A DNA stretch of 64,000 bases, taken from Durusdinium trenchii (taxonomy: Eukaryota; Sar; Dinophyceae; Suessiales; Symbiodiniaceae). The DNA lies in NCBI GenBank assembly GCA_963970005.1, contig CAXAMN010021361.1, forward strand, positions 4,038,984 through 4,102,983, given 5' to 3'. The notes beneath the pieces are model-generated. The model did not search any database and was not told the DNA's origin. It worked only from the letters and a program-made list of their open reading frames with translations. A program made the position numbers and the translations under genes. Shown one piece after another: positions 12,989-24,500 of the stretch. Positions within the stretch are counted from its first letter, which is position 1. Every line of letters begins with the position of its first letter.

Positions 12989-14455
12989 AGAAAGCACTCA
13001 CCCGAGGAATGCAGCTCGTCTCGCCCCACGTCGCCAAGAGCATCCCAAATTCAACATAGAATACTTCCCTTGCAGGGTTCCGTTCCAGATCTCGCGGTTC
13101 CAATGCTCGTTCCTTCTGGGTCCCGACTTCTGGCTCCGTTATTCGGCACATGCGCAACGCCGCACGTCGCCCCACGTCGCCACACGGGGTTCTCTCTGGG
13201 TCCCCCGGGCTTGGGGCGACCGAGCCAACGACTCCTGCCGTGGCCGAAAGTCTGTCCAAACTGTCGGCCGTGGGACCGCACCAGTCTTGTCAAGTCTTGC
13301 CAAGAGTCTGTTCAGCATATGAAGAGGTTGTTCCAATGGCAAAGAAGAGTCCTTTCACCCGAAAAGGCTGCTCAGTCCGACATCTTGTTCGACGTGGCTG
13401 ATGGGGTCTGCACCTAATCTCCGTTCCCAAGCAGGTGGACCAGCTGAACAGAGCAGGTGCTACGGTGCGTTAGGCCAGACCCTTACCAAATGAATAAGAA
13501 CAGCAATGTACCCTTTAAAGGATATGTACACCACACTCGAAGGTGGGCCACTGTAAAACCCAGACCCTGCCAAAAGGTTCCAATATCAATGGTTAAGATC
13601 CTCTTTGAGAATCGAGCCAAAAGAATCTACATCAAGCAGCTCGTCCCGCAGCTCGGTTCTTGACTCTCATCGTATGCATCTTTAAAATACATATACATCA
13701 TATATAATATACATACCACCTTTCGCCAAAGTATCGTTGCAGTGGACCATGTTGCTTGAATCTGCCTGTTGGAACCGCGCAAAATGGGCGAAACCTCAGG
13801 CTCTGTCTGCCAAACCCATGTCAACAATGCCTGGCATCACAATCTTGAGAGTATCCCACAAACCCTCCTCTTGCCCCATGTCCATTCAGTCCAGCTGCTG
13901 AAAAATAGACCCGAAGCTTTGCCGTTTTGAGATCTCTGAGATCGCACGTCCACCCTTCCGGTCCGCTAACTGCCAGCTCCTCAGTCAGTCCACCAGTCCT
14001 GGGTCGAGCCAGCAAAGCTCTTCCGTACCTCGACCGGTCCCCGCTGAAAGAAGCAAAGCGGAGCACAGCAGTTGATGGAGAACGAACCAAATGCCTTCCT
14101 GGTTCTTCGGTTTATGCAAGTCTGTCCTCCAACACCAATACTGAGAAATGATGGTTCTAGTCATTTTTCCTTGTGCTAAAATGCTCTTCTTGCATCTTGT
14201 TGCCGCTAGGCAGCAGGCAGCAGTTGCAAGACCCTTTCCAACGGCTCAACTTCTCGTGACTCTCACCAAGCTAGGCACAAGGAGCCCAGCCAGTCACCGC
14301 CCTCCCTCTTCACCCAGACACTGAGACCCCCCACTGAGGAACGAGCCCTGCCCAGCCGGAACGACCCACGGACTCCGTCAGCCGAGCCGCCGTGGTGTTC
14401 TTGATGGAAGGAGTGACATGCAAGTGACATGCAAGTCCAGTCATATTGTTGATGA

Positions 14456-14514
14456 TATATGATTATGATATATATATATAATTATATTTATATATACATA
14501 TATATATTATATTG
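14456..14514. repeat. AT-rich microsatellite
   Basis: Imperfect TATA/ATTA tract. Confidence 0.85.
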
Positions 14515-15669
14515 ATGAACAAACTCCACTACATGTGTCCATTTCACAAGTGGGGGGGGGCAGTCTTTGCCAAAGACAATGAAAAGTCTGGCAATCTGAG
14601 TGGATCGTCTCTATAACTTTGGCTCAAAATGGGGTGCCGTCAGACCCCCTGCTAAATGGAAAGACCGACTGAAGTCTGCATGTTCTTTCTAGTACATAGT
14701 ACAGTACATAGCCGTATTCATCCATATTCCTAGACCGGCCACTGAACCGATTTGATGGGTCAGAAACCACCGGCTCTCTCCCAGTTTCCGCCTGGGCAGC
14801 ACTACTCCCACCGCCTCAGGCTCAGCAGGTCAAACAGCGGGATGCCCCACAGAGGCTCTTGGTGTGTGTTTGGAATGAGTGAGTCAGTGGTTTTGGCCGG
14901 TGAAAAAAAATGGGTGGGATTTGGTGTCATGTTGCTCTTCCGGGAAGGTGCAGAATAAATTCGGAATAAGAACTGAAATGAGGTTTAAAGCAACCGCAAA
15001 TATCCAGGTCAAGGGTGCATTCTGAGCATCCAATGACTTTGATCCTGGTGAATACATGTCTTTTGGAGATGCCAAAGAGCAATAAATGAAACAAACAAAC
15101 CCAAGCGAACTGCACTTACTCCCATGAAACCACAAAGCGCAACCACAAAAGCCCAAGAGTGGTTTGTGGTTTTGGTCAAAAATGACATCGGAACCTCATC
15201 CACCGAAGAGTCGCTGGTCGCCCACGAGGAGCGTGGAATGATGTTTGCTCCCTACTGACCTACCAACTTCAGGTCTGTCCCAAAACGAAAGCGGGGTGAT
15301 GCTGCATGTGTTTTTAAAAAATATCCTTGAGACTTTTCCCCAAGACAAGTTCTTGCAAAAGTTTGAGCCAACACCACATCTCCCAGGCACGGCACCCAAG
15401 GCACCCAGCGCCTGCCTCCACCTGGGCACCCCAGCGGCAGCGAGCCAGCTGGCGGGACGCCACCCGGCACGCGGCTCCGGGCCAAGAGGCCTGGCTCACA
15501 TCTTTGAGTCAAGCAAGCATACATCCAGTTGGTTGTTCTATCACGGTTGTACTTGAATCTGCATGTGCACAGACCTGTGCACAGACCGAATAAGGCATTT
15601 TGGTCCCGGCTGCTGGTCAAAGTGGTCGATCGGCAAATTCAGCACCCAAAAGAACGAATTCTTCGGGTC

Positions 15670-16480
15670 TATTCTGCCTTTAGGGTTTAATGGCAGTGCA
15701 TAATTATTACAAAGATGTGAGTAAAAATACCCTAAGACAGATTATCCCGATCAAAAGGGAAGCCCTGGCCAACCCGACACCGCAGAATTTTAGCGAGGGA
15801 AATGTCCGCAAAAGCTCCTGCTGTCTGTCTCTTAGCCTTGCTTACAAAGGAAATAATAAGGTTAAAAGAAATGATAAACAACAATAAATTTACTATACCC
15901 TTATTAATGATTGGTGGTGGGACGGCTTTCTCTGTGTAGCACATTGACTGTCAGGAAGAAATCGTCCCTTGAACTTATTACGTTATTGGATGTTCTATTT
16001 GGTATGTTCCCTGTGTCCCTTATTAATTGTGTCTAATGCTTGTATAGGTCGGAAAATCCAATAATAAATGAACTGGGCCCACCACTCGATCTTTCTGCCA
16101 CATCTGTGGGCCGATTATCGTCATCTCTGTCTTTCATTATCTTCACCATTTGTTTTGTATTTGGTAGCGTCCATGCGACCAGGATTGATAATCCATCTTT
16201 GCGTTTGCATTCTGTATCTTGTTGTCTCGAATCCTGGCCTTGTGGTCAATCTATTTACCTTTACTTACTATAATATTAGTCACAAAGGCCATAAAGTAAG
16301 ACAAAAAGAATACTAATGGAAAAATGTGCATTCTCTCAGATTGTTCCATATCATCTCTTAATTTTGATGCACCTTATGGATTTTTCATTATATGAGAGAT
16401 GTCTTCTACCGGAAAATACTCAATCATAAGCTGTGTCTAAGGTGGGTCAAGCGTTTAATATCAATAATATACAGTAATCT
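15670..16480. other. AT-rich island of unknown origin
   Basis: Base composition changes sharply: this stretch is rich in A+T (for example AATAATAAGG, TTATTAATGA) while its flanks are GC-balanced. It has short frames with hydrophobic stretches on both strands (minus 15,732-15,944; plus 16,068-16,316), none recognised. Candidates are an organelle-derived insertion, a decayed mobile element, or an AT-rich intron. None can be decided by eye. Confidence 0.55.
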
Positions 16481-18129
16481 TTGCCCCTCTGTATCCTAAG
16501 GCCTCTGTGGACGTCTGTAAGGTTGGAACACAAGACCCTAAGAACTTGGATAAAGAACTCAAGCCCTTTGAGAAGAGCCTGGTCACATGACCTCGAAAGG
16601 TCGCATCGAGTCGTTTGTCCGGTCGACTCCGGTGCTGGAGTTGTTTGCTTCACCGCGTCAGGTCATCTGCATTTATGGCACGACCGGGGCTGGGAAGAGG
16701 CTGCGCACGGACCACGAATTGAGTAATCCTAAGGCTTCCTGAAGAAGTCCCGATCGTCGACCGCAAACTCATTTGGAGGGGGGTACGAAGCTCTGTGCAT
16801 CAGGAGGGAGGTGTCAAAAGCAGTGAGCCAAAGCCTTTTGCGGTCCAAGACATGCAAAGAGTTTGCTGGAGAAACACTCACCGATCCCTTTCTGGAGTGA
16901 TCCTGAATCACTTTCTGGCATGCATATGCTGCATATGGCTCTGGGTCACCCTGTCTTCCAATTGTACACCCAACCAACAGTCACAATAATTTTGGCCATA
17001 GGTTCAGGAACCAACGTTATGGATTGGTCTCCACCGTCTCCAACCCCACACCTCGCGGTTGGACGGTGACTGCTTGGGAGGGCCTGAGGGAGCAGAAGAG
17101 GTGTCGGAAGTTGAGGAGGAGACCCTCAACGAAAGAAACAAACCCAGTTGGCAAAGAGGAAACGGTGGAGCCCTTGAAAGGCCATGTCTCACTTACATGA
17201 TTGTCTGAGGAAAGGCAATCGAGACTCTGCATGAAAATGCCAAGAGAGTGGCTGTCTTTACCATATACTTCTGTGAAGGACAGGCTCCAAGGCAGAAGTT
17301 CAACGTTTGCAATGGCAACCCACCTGTTCTCTTTCTACGATTGATGGAACCAAGTCAACCTCGAAACGATTCAACGACTCGGCCGGTGGAGGGTGTGCCA
17401 CGAGTCACGACGTTCTTCGGTCCAGTCACATGAGCTTCTCCGTGGTGACCACCACGGTGAAGGGACTGGGACTAGACTGGCTTGGAATGGACGACCCACC
17501 CGTTGAAGTGTTGGTCTTTTGAGTAAACACCTACACCTGGATGCTGTAAACAGTTCTTCATTTCCAAGAGTTGCGGCTTGAGGTATCATGATTGGATATG
17601 ACAGGCCTCCTGATCAGTTTTGTGGATTCACCAAAATCGTGGGCTGTGTCTTTGAACGAAAACCTTTGGAATGCAGGCGAATGCCAAAGAAGAGGAATCT
17701 ACCAGCGACAAAGGAACCTCGGGTCACACCGAGTCAGGAGCTTTTACTTGAAAAAAAATTGATGTGCACCTTGTTCCAAAAACTGGCAATGGATCCAATG
17801 GCAGATTCCACGTGGCACTACAAGCTGTCATGGATTCCCCGCATCATGGGGAGACCGACTCCCTGAGATCATCAGGCTTGCGTACGTGGCATGGCCGCAT
17901 ATAAGGATGTTCATTTTGCGAATGCCAAACAGGTGGTGAACTCCCCAAACCTATGATTATTTCAGGGAGTGTAGATCTGTTGCCCCCTACCTCTCCCGTG
18001 CTGCTTTCCCGTTCCAGGTGAAGAACTGGCAAAGCAACAAACACTGGGAACAAGCCCTGCGCGTCGAACTGTCCGGAACACAGCTGCTCCCTCCACTGCA
18101 CCACGCGGGATCGGTCGGAAAATGCCTAC

Positions 18130-18300
18130 ATTCGGTTCGCGTCCCATCGCGAACCGTTCGTCGTAAGGCCAGGAGCCCCGATCGTAGCGTCCGATCGCTC
18201 CGTTCGTAGTCATGCTCTTTGTGACGTTCGTAGCTTCCTCCGTTCGTAGTAAGGCCAGGAGCGCCCCTAATAGCTTCTTGCTCCGTTCGTAGCAATGCCC
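18130..18300. repeat. CGTTCGTAG-type short repeat cluster
   Basis: Several copies of CGTTCGTAG/CGTTCGTCG interleaved with two copies of GTAAGGCCAGGAGC. The word TAGCTTCTTG also occurs here and recurs in the repeat family at 24.06-24.15 kb, suggesting related dispersed sequences. Confidence 0.6.
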
Positions 18301-18502
18301 TCTATACCAATCGGTCAGCAACACCCATTTGCTTAATTTGGTCAGGCATGGGGTTCATTTATGCTCCACATTGGACACACATATGTTTAAACCCAGGACT
18401 GGTGTCTGTTGCACATGCATGTTCCCACGATTTCCCACACACGGCACATGCGCAGGGACTAAGTTCTGTAATCTGCTGGAGGAGGGGTCTTTTCCTGCAC
18501 TC

Positions 18503-18536
18503 GAGGCCATCGCTCTTAGGTTGGAGGCCATCGCTG
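18503..18536. repeat. Dispersed 13-mer GGAGGCCATCGCT, two copies
   Basis: Two copies, 18503-18515 (first base C) and 18524-18536, joined by CTTAGGTT. The same word recurs at 19638-19650 and three times at 47.24-47.31 kb, each preceded by TAGGT(T/A). Confidence 0.8.
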
Positions 18537-19039
18537 GAGGTGTCCTTTTCCTGCACTGTTTGCAAAAGCCAAGAAAGATTCCCGGCACCTCTGCCGGCTC
18601 CCCGGCTTCGAGACGAAACCTGCTCCCGCCTCGAACTGGCCTCTGAAGCCGACAGGTGCCGACAGCATGGCGCCAACACCAAAGGACAAAGTCTTTCTTC
18701 AACCCTAACCAGGGCCACTGACCTGCATCCAAACAGTCCTTTCTTTCGAATCTGTGAATACAAAAGAAACTACTCCCTGGCACTTTTGAAAATATATGTA
18801 ATGTCTGAGGTTTCCAGATTCCAGATCAACTTCACTTCTAAACTTGAAGTCTGCCTGTACACCTCGTTTGGGTTACCTGGTCTGTCGTCTCCTTGGTCGT
18901 TCGTCTGCCCAAAAAATCACTTCGGCTTGAACCATGGTGAGTCAGACAGGAGTCGTTTTACGCACCTTGGATGTGTCCATCACCAACGCACCAAACTCCC
19001 CAGACTCAGATAGTCCAAATGAGTCCGATTCACTATAAA

Positions 19040-19112
19040 GTTATGTATATATTATATATAACTAGATATATAACTATATAACTAGACTATGTATATATAT
19101 ATATATCATATG
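19040..19112. repeat. AT-rich microsatellite
   Basis: Imperfect TATATA tract with ACTAGATATA interruptions. Confidence 0.85.
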
Positions 19113-19637
19113 TGGAACACTTGCTGACATCCTGACACAACTCAGCCGGCGCCAGATCTTCTGAAAATTGTGAGAGCCACACTGGCTTTGTGAGCCTCTC
19201 CAAGCATTTCATGTATATCAAGGGAAATTCCTAGACTCGGGTCACCTAAAGACCATCTTTTTGATGGTCTTGGACTTCCAAGGGAAAGCGTTGAACCGCC
19301 TCGTGGTCGGCTGCGATGCTACCCCGGTCAACTCGCCAGTGGTGCGAACAGTGGGAAAATGTGGTTTCAGAATAGATGCAATGCTGTCGAGGTGCTTTTG
19401 CCAGTGGTCCCGACGACAGGGAGGCAAAATGAGTTTAGTATGCCCCCCCTTTATCAAACATCTGTGGAAAAGTCAAGCTTGCAATGCTTCAGGAGTGTCC
19501 ATTCAGAGTGCATATGGTCAATTTGCAATAAATCGTTTGGATGAGCCCATACCCAAAAATGAACTGAAGTCATTGGGAAGTTCCCGAACTGCTTTCCAGA
19601 CCAACATACATTCTCTTTACAGGCACGAACGTAGGTT

Positions 19638-19650
19638 GGAGGCCATCGCT
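19638..19650. repeat. Dispersed 13-mer GGAGGCCATCGCT
   Basis: Single copy preceded by GTAGGTT and followed by TGTAGGTTGG. Confidence 0.75.
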
Positions 19651-19770
19651 TGTAGGTTGGCTCGCACAACAGAAGGTCGAAGGAGTGGGCGAGTCGGTCA
19701 ACGACCCACCAAACCCACGGAAATCGGTCCTGAAGAAGTCCAGCGTTCGGTCGTTCGGGCTGTTTTTGAG

Positions 19771-19801
19771 TGGGTGTGGGTCGGTGTGGGTCGGTGTGGG
19801 T
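19771..19801. repeat. 10-bp repeat TCGGTGTGGG, 3 copies
   Basis: Three consecutive near-identical decamers. Confidence 0.85.
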
Positions 19802-20119
19802 GAGGCTTGGGCTAGAGGATGATGGTCCGAAGATGTACATCTACTCATCATGCCAGGTTTTATATAGATGGTTTTAGCACGGTTTATACCACCCTCCGCA
19901 CCCTCCATCGGACCTGAAGGGCGCTGGTATCTTTGACTTGCAGTGCAGCTGGCTGGAGTGTTCTGGATGAGTGCAATTTGGTGTTACGTCCTGCTCATCC
20001 CCACGCCATCTGTTATAATCCTTCCAATCCTTCCTCCAGTGCCAGCAAGCCTGTATTAATGCGGCTGCGCAAAAGAAGTGAAACGATCTCTGTCACTCAT
20101 GAACTACAGGCAGCCAATC

Positions 20120-21791
20120 TCACGAAAAAAGGATGCCATCTGCAGCAAAATCCACTACTGTCAAACTGGTCATAGAGTCGGAAACGGTTAAACCAGTCAC
20201 AGCACAGGCTCCGATTCCAATTTGCGATAGACAATCCGGAAGTATCAAAGTGGTCAAAGAATTGCAGCCATAGAAGGCCTGGTGTCCAATCTCAATCACA
20301 GATTCCGGAATTGTCAAAATGGTCAAAGAACTGCAGCCACGAAAGGCTCCGTGTCCAATCTGAGTTACAGATTCCGGAATTTTCAAACTGGTCAAAGAAC
20401 TGCAGTCGCGGAAGGCTCCGTGTCCAATCTGAGTTACAGAGTCGGGAATTGTCAAACTCGTCAAAGAATCGCAGCCACGGAAGGCTGCATGTCCAATTTG
20501 TGTTACAGAGTCCTGAATTGTCAATCTGGCCAAAGATCTGCAGTCAGAAAAGGCTCCATGTCCGATCTCGGTCACGGAGTCTGGAATGCTCAAACTGGTC
20601 AGAGAACTGCAGCCACAAAAAGCCCTCTCTCCAATCCGAGTCAGAGAATCCGGAATTGACAAGTGGGTCAAAGAGCTGCAGCCACAGAAGGCTTTGTTGA
20701 GGATCTGAGTTACAGAGTCCGGAATTGTTAAACTGGTCAAAGAATTGCACCCATAGAAGGCCAGTTCCCCAATCTTAGTTACGGAGCCTGGAATTGTCAA
20801 CTGTGTCAAAGAATGACATTCGTAGAATGCCCTGTCTTCAATCTCGGTCGCAGAGTCCCAAATTGTANNNNNNNNNNNNNNNNNNNNNNNNNNNNNNNNN
20901 NNNNNNNNNNNNNNNNNNNNNNNNNNNNNNNNNNNNNNNNNNNNNNNNNNNNNNNNNNNNNNNNNNNNNNNNNNNNNNNNNNNNNNNNNNNNNNNNNNNN
21001 NNNNNNNNNNNNNNNNNNNNNNNNNNNNNNNNNNNNNNNNNNNNNNNNNNNNNNNNNNNNNNNNNNNNNNNNNNNNNNNNNNNNNNNNNNNNNNNNNNNN
21101 NNNNNNNNNNNNNNNNNNNNNNNNNNNNNNNNNNNNNNNNNNNNNNNNNNNNNNNNNNNNNNNNNNNNNNNNNNNNNNNNNNNNNNNNNNNNNNNNNNNN
21201 NNNNNNNNNNNNNNNNNNNNNNNNNNNNNNNNNNNNNNNNNNNNNNNNNNNNNNNNNNNNNNNNNNNNNNNNNNNNNNNNNNNNNNNNNNNNNNNGGGTC
21301 ACAGAGTCCGGAATTGTCAAACTGGTCAAAGAGTCGCAGTCAGAAAAGGCACCATCTCCAATCTTTGTCAGAGAGGAGGGAAAGGTCACGCCCCCAATCA
21401 TGTCGCATTTGCAGAAGGCTTCTTGTTCAATTTCCGTCGTGCCTTCTGGAATATTTATCATGAATAAGACCTGGGGTCTGAAGATAAATTTGAAGGGTGA
21501 GTCGAGGGAGCAGCCAGCATCGTTCTTTTTGGAGCACTCTAGTGAGCGGACTGTGAAGTAAACTTGCAAAACTACATCTTCAGAAAGACCTGCTCTCATG
21601 ACTGTCTCGCCATCATCAATCAGCTTAGTTTCACCGATCACCAATTCAACCAAGGTCATCTTCTTCATAGCCTCATCTGTCCATTCTCGCATTCCTTTGA
21701 GCTGTCTTTTGAGCTCGCAAATGGTCATGTCCGGGGCTGCTGCAACGACAGTAACATCCCCGCTCATCTGCTGCACTGAAATGTTCATCAT
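20120..21791 (-). CDS. BspA-type leucine-rich-repeat protein with ubiquitin-like N-terminus (gapped)
   Basis: The minus-strand frame starts at a double ATG (21791). The first about 80 residues look like a ubiquitin-like fold: a TICELKRQLKG segment, a charged helix, then KLIDDGETVMRAGLS and a final beta strand. A short linker leads into BspA/TpLRR (LRR_5) repeats of about 23 residues with consensus SLTSLTIPDSVTQIGHGAF.GC. At least nine repeats lie downstream of the gap and two upstream. A 428-base run of N (20868-21295) interrupts the repeats. The frames on the two sides do not match across the stated gap length, which is expected if that length is an estimate. The repeats continue right up to the gap on its downstream side, so I treat this as one gene. 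The protein ends GILFS before a stop at 20120. LRR_5 proteins are binding scaffolds; the partner is unknown. Confidence 0.8.
20868..21295. other. Assembly gap (428 N)
   Basis: Run of N within the LRR array. Collapse of near-identical repeats during assembly is the likely cause. Confidence 1.
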
Positions 21792-22589
21792 CGTAGCTCA
21801 GGAATGTTCAGCTGTTCTTGCAACCTTTGGCAAGTGAAAGCAAGCGGTTTGAGCCTATGCCATCATAATGAAGAATATTGCTAGATGTTCGAGGCGATTC
21901 CCTCTTAGTTGTGCTTTTAGAATTGCTGCACCAGGAAAATCAGGACCCAAACACCAAAGTGGAGAAACCTGGATATAAAGGAAAGTGCACTGGTCGTGGT
22001 CACAAGAAGCACTGGTCCACCTGCCAAACGGAGGTCGGCCCCGGCCGAGCAGCGCGTTTCTTCTCGCTCGCCAGCTGCATTGGGTCCGATCCAAGCGTTT
22101 CCAGGCTGAGGGATTCGCAGGGGCCAGTTGCAGTGATCAAAGATATACAGCGATGGGCAGAAAAAAGGAGAACTTGGAAACAAAGAGACCAAGGTGTCGC
22201 CGAAAATATGTTAGAACATCACGTCTATCCTAGCAGGGGGCCTCGAAACCAATCCATGAGCGAGGAATTCTTTGGGCGCGGCTGGAACCTCGCGAATCGC
22301 CCCCGTATGTGGGCGGGGGGAGCTTTCCATTTGCCGTCGAAGATTTAAAAAAAACACAACTTAGCCCACAACCTACTGTACGTTGCAGTGCTTCGGCTGG
22401 GGTAGTCGTACCTCCAATGACAATGTCCCGCTCCTGCTTCCCTCTGGGCCCAATCCTATGAAGCTAGTCTCGAATTCAGCATGTAACAGTAAATTCAAGC
22501 AAATCATGTGCACAAGACAGAATTTGCTTGGCATCGAGGCATCACTGTGTGATTTCCACTAGCGCATCGCTTAGACCCCATGGCATCCT
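21792..22589. other. Intergenic, nothing recognised
   Basis: No domain-bearing frame on either strand. It contains the 5' flank of the LRR gene and the 3' flank of the RING gene. No TATA-like element or polyadenylation signal is distinctive. Confidence 0.5.
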
Positions 22590-22742
22590 TCAAACAGACA
22601 AAGTACATAAGACAGATCGTATGCCTCTTCTACACACGGGGCAAGATCTCATTTGTTGGGCACAGCTCAAGCAGAGCGCATAATGCATGCATGGCTCAAG
22701 GACAACGGATCGTGGGGCTTCCATGCAAACGCAGCATTGGGT
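22590..22742 (-). CDS. RING-finger exon (probable E3 ubiquitin ligase, C-terminal)
   Basis: The minus-strand frame encodes a complete C3HC4 RING: CCVC, then 11 residues, CMHYALC, LSC, and after six residues CPVC, followed by a 12-residue tail and a stop at 22590. This spacing is typical of the IAP/MGRN-like RINGs that sit at the C-terminus of ubiquitin ligases and recruit an E2. The frame stays open upstream to about 23,288, but 22,745-22,930 is low-complexity W/G-rich sequence from a CACC microsatellite and reads as intron. An AG at about 22,745 could be the acceptor. Further upstream (about 22,937-23,045) a helical, charged segment (TEENTELLLSIQQAEARIIE) could be a coiled-coil exon of the same gene. 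The exon structure is inferred; the RING itself is clear. Confidence 0.65.
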   Translation of the reverse strand, partial: TQCCVCMEAPRSVVLEPCMHYALCLSCAQQMRSCPVCRRGIRSVLCTLSV

Positions 22743-22827
22743 CCTCAGATGGCCGACAAGCATGCAAACGAAGGTGGCATAACTCCAGCTTACACACCAT
22801 CTGCTGTTGTGGTGGTCATGGCATCCA

Positions 22828-22890
22828 CCACCCACCCACCCACCCACCCACGCACCCGCCCGCCACCCAGACCCACCCACCCAGACCCAC
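22828..22890. repeat. (CACC)n microsatellite
   Basis: CCCACCCA tract with CGCC and CAGA interruptions, probably intronic to the RING gene. Confidence 0.9.
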
Positions 22891-23288
22891 CACCACTCGC
22901 ACTGCGCACATCTTGCACCGTGGCAATGTGCCTGCGATCTGAGGCTCTGAGTGAGCAATTCATTCCTGGTCACCTCGATGATCCGAGCCTCTGCCTGCTG
23001 GATCGACAAAAGGAGCTCCGTGTTCTCCTCGGTCGGCCGACGGTCGGAACCTCCGGATGTTCCGGACAAGGTCGCTCTGGACAGGTCGGGCCCAACCTCG
23101 GGACGCCCCAAATTCGTTTCCGCGTCGATGTGGATGGAGACTTGAAATCGCCGATCCGCAACGTGAAACAAGCCGATGACCATCGGGGTTTGTTCGGTGC
23201 AGAGCGCGGTAGAGAAGAGACTGAACGGATGTCCTGATGTCCCCCGTTCTAGAGAGCTGACCCTCTGATCTCTGCCACGCTCGCTCAC

Positions 23289-23309
23289 ACTCTCTCTCTC
23301 TCTCTCTCT
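23289..23309. repeat. (TC)n microsatellite
   Basis: About ten CT units. Confidence 0.9.
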
Positions 23310-24060
23310 GTTTGTGGTTTTGCATGATCTCTAATTGGCTAATCAGGGTCAAACTGTTGTTGCCCAACTTATCCATATCCGCCATATCTGCAAACTTTAA
23401 CTTTTAACCCAACTTGCAACTCACCCAAAAATATGGCTTGAATGCCTGGCACAGGAAATGGTATGAGCTCATTCGTTCACCTAAAAAGTCTCATCCAAAT
23501 CAAGACATGTTCCAGACAATTAGAGATTATCCAAAACAAACAGGCAAGCCGCGTATCTGCAAATTGCCCGTTGCAAAACACAAGCTTCGAAGGCTTACAG
23601 CCTTACAGCTGGGATTGCCGCAAAGAGGATACACTCTCCCAACACACCCTGCCCGCCTTGGGCGGGTGTGGCCTGCCCTCGAAAGATCTAAAAAATTGCA
23701 AACTCTCCTTTCAGTTTAGACCTTACACAGTTACAAGAGGGGGGAGGGGTGACCAAACAAACCAAAAACCTAACCAAAACCTGCGTGGTAGCGTTGACTC
23801 CTGTCCAAGAGTTCTTTAGAAACACATCTTCAACTTGTGTCCTTGAAAAAAACAAGTCCTTCATGTTCCTTGATGTCCGGTCCGACAGGACAACAAAGGA
23901 CCCGGCCGGTTCACAGCCACGCCGAGGTTCCGATCGAAGCACCGCGTCCCGCAGCTCTCCGCGCAGCTCGTCCACCGTGGCATGCGCCGCGCTGAGGCGC
24001 CTCACGTGGCGTGCGTCGTGCGACGGGGAAGGAGGAAAAGGTGAATAAGAGAGCTGACAC
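23310..24060. other. Intergenic, no clear gene
   Basis: A GC-rich minus-strand stretch at about 23,920-24,005 (peptide AAHATVDELRGELRDAVL) has helix-like coding character and could be a small exon, but there is no second exon to pair it with. Otherwise nothing recognised. Confidence 0.4.
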
Positions 24061-24148
24061 CAAGTTCCTAGTAGCTTCTTGTTACTACTAGTAAGGCACT
24101 TGTTACTAGTAGCGAGGCACTTGTTCCTAGTAGCTTCTTGTTACTACT
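24061..24148. repeat. ACTAGTAG-type dispersed repeat cluster
   Basis: Alternating words CTTGTTACTACTAGTAAGG, CACTTGTTACTAGTAGCG and CTAGTAGCTTCTTG. The copy at 24078-24125 is nearly identical to the reconstructed empty site of the copia element, with one mismatch over about 48 bases. Confidence 0.85.
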
Positions 24149-24335
24149 AGTAAGGGTTTTTCAGATTCAGATCGGTGTTGGGGACACCATGTCAGAAAGG
24201 CTCGAAGTGTTTCAGAGTCAAGAAGCAGGCGGGGATTGGTGCCACGCCTCCATGGCAAAGAGGGCTTTGATTCGTACTTCGAAAATGTATCACTTAATTC
24301 TATATTGTTTCTAATAGATTCTTGTTACTACTAGT

Positions 24336-24340
24336 AAGGC
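24336..24340. other. 5-bp target-site duplication (AAGGC), left copy
   Basis: AAGGC immediately left of the LTR and again at 32479-32483 immediately right of the other LTR. Five bases is the usual duplication made by copia integrases. Confidence 0.93.
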
Positions 24341-24500
24341 TGTGGAAATGAATCCAGCACTGGCAGCAAACATCATAGCGCTCTTTTCTTGAGCCATTCG
24401 CGAGAGCGAAAGTTGGGTTTCAGTCTCCTCAAGCTGGTCAGGTCCATGAGCAATCCGGGTCAGTGGCTGTCTGGTCCATGGGTTTTCCTTCGTTTTCACA
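24341..24500 (-). repeat. 3' LTR of copia element
   Basis: 160 bp, identical by eye to 32319-32478, with TG...CA ends. The gag-pol stop codon (24438-24440) lies inside it, so the last 20 or so residues of the polyprotein are encoded by the LTR. Confidence 0.95.

Larger units (their letters stand above)
11439..20119. other. Gene-poor region with simple repeats
   Basis: No recognisable domain on either strand. It holds a TTCC/GTCC tract, a CCTA/CCTG tract, two AT-rich microsatellites, an AT-rich island (15.67-16.48 kb), copies of a dispersed 13-mer and a cluster of CGTTCGTAG-type repeats near 18.13-18.30 kb. Open frames of up to about 220 codons occur at 18.3-19.0 kb but show no motif or family resemblance. 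Confidence 0.5.

Noticed and set aside
14600-14620. Possible spliced-leader relic (TTTGGCTCAA)
   Set aside because: Only a partial match to the 22-nt dinoflagellate spliced leader, with no upstream GTAGCCATT and no gene downstream.
20794-21561. Plus-strand ORFs spanning the N gap
   Set aside because: They are antisense to the LRR gene and consist largely of unknown residues.
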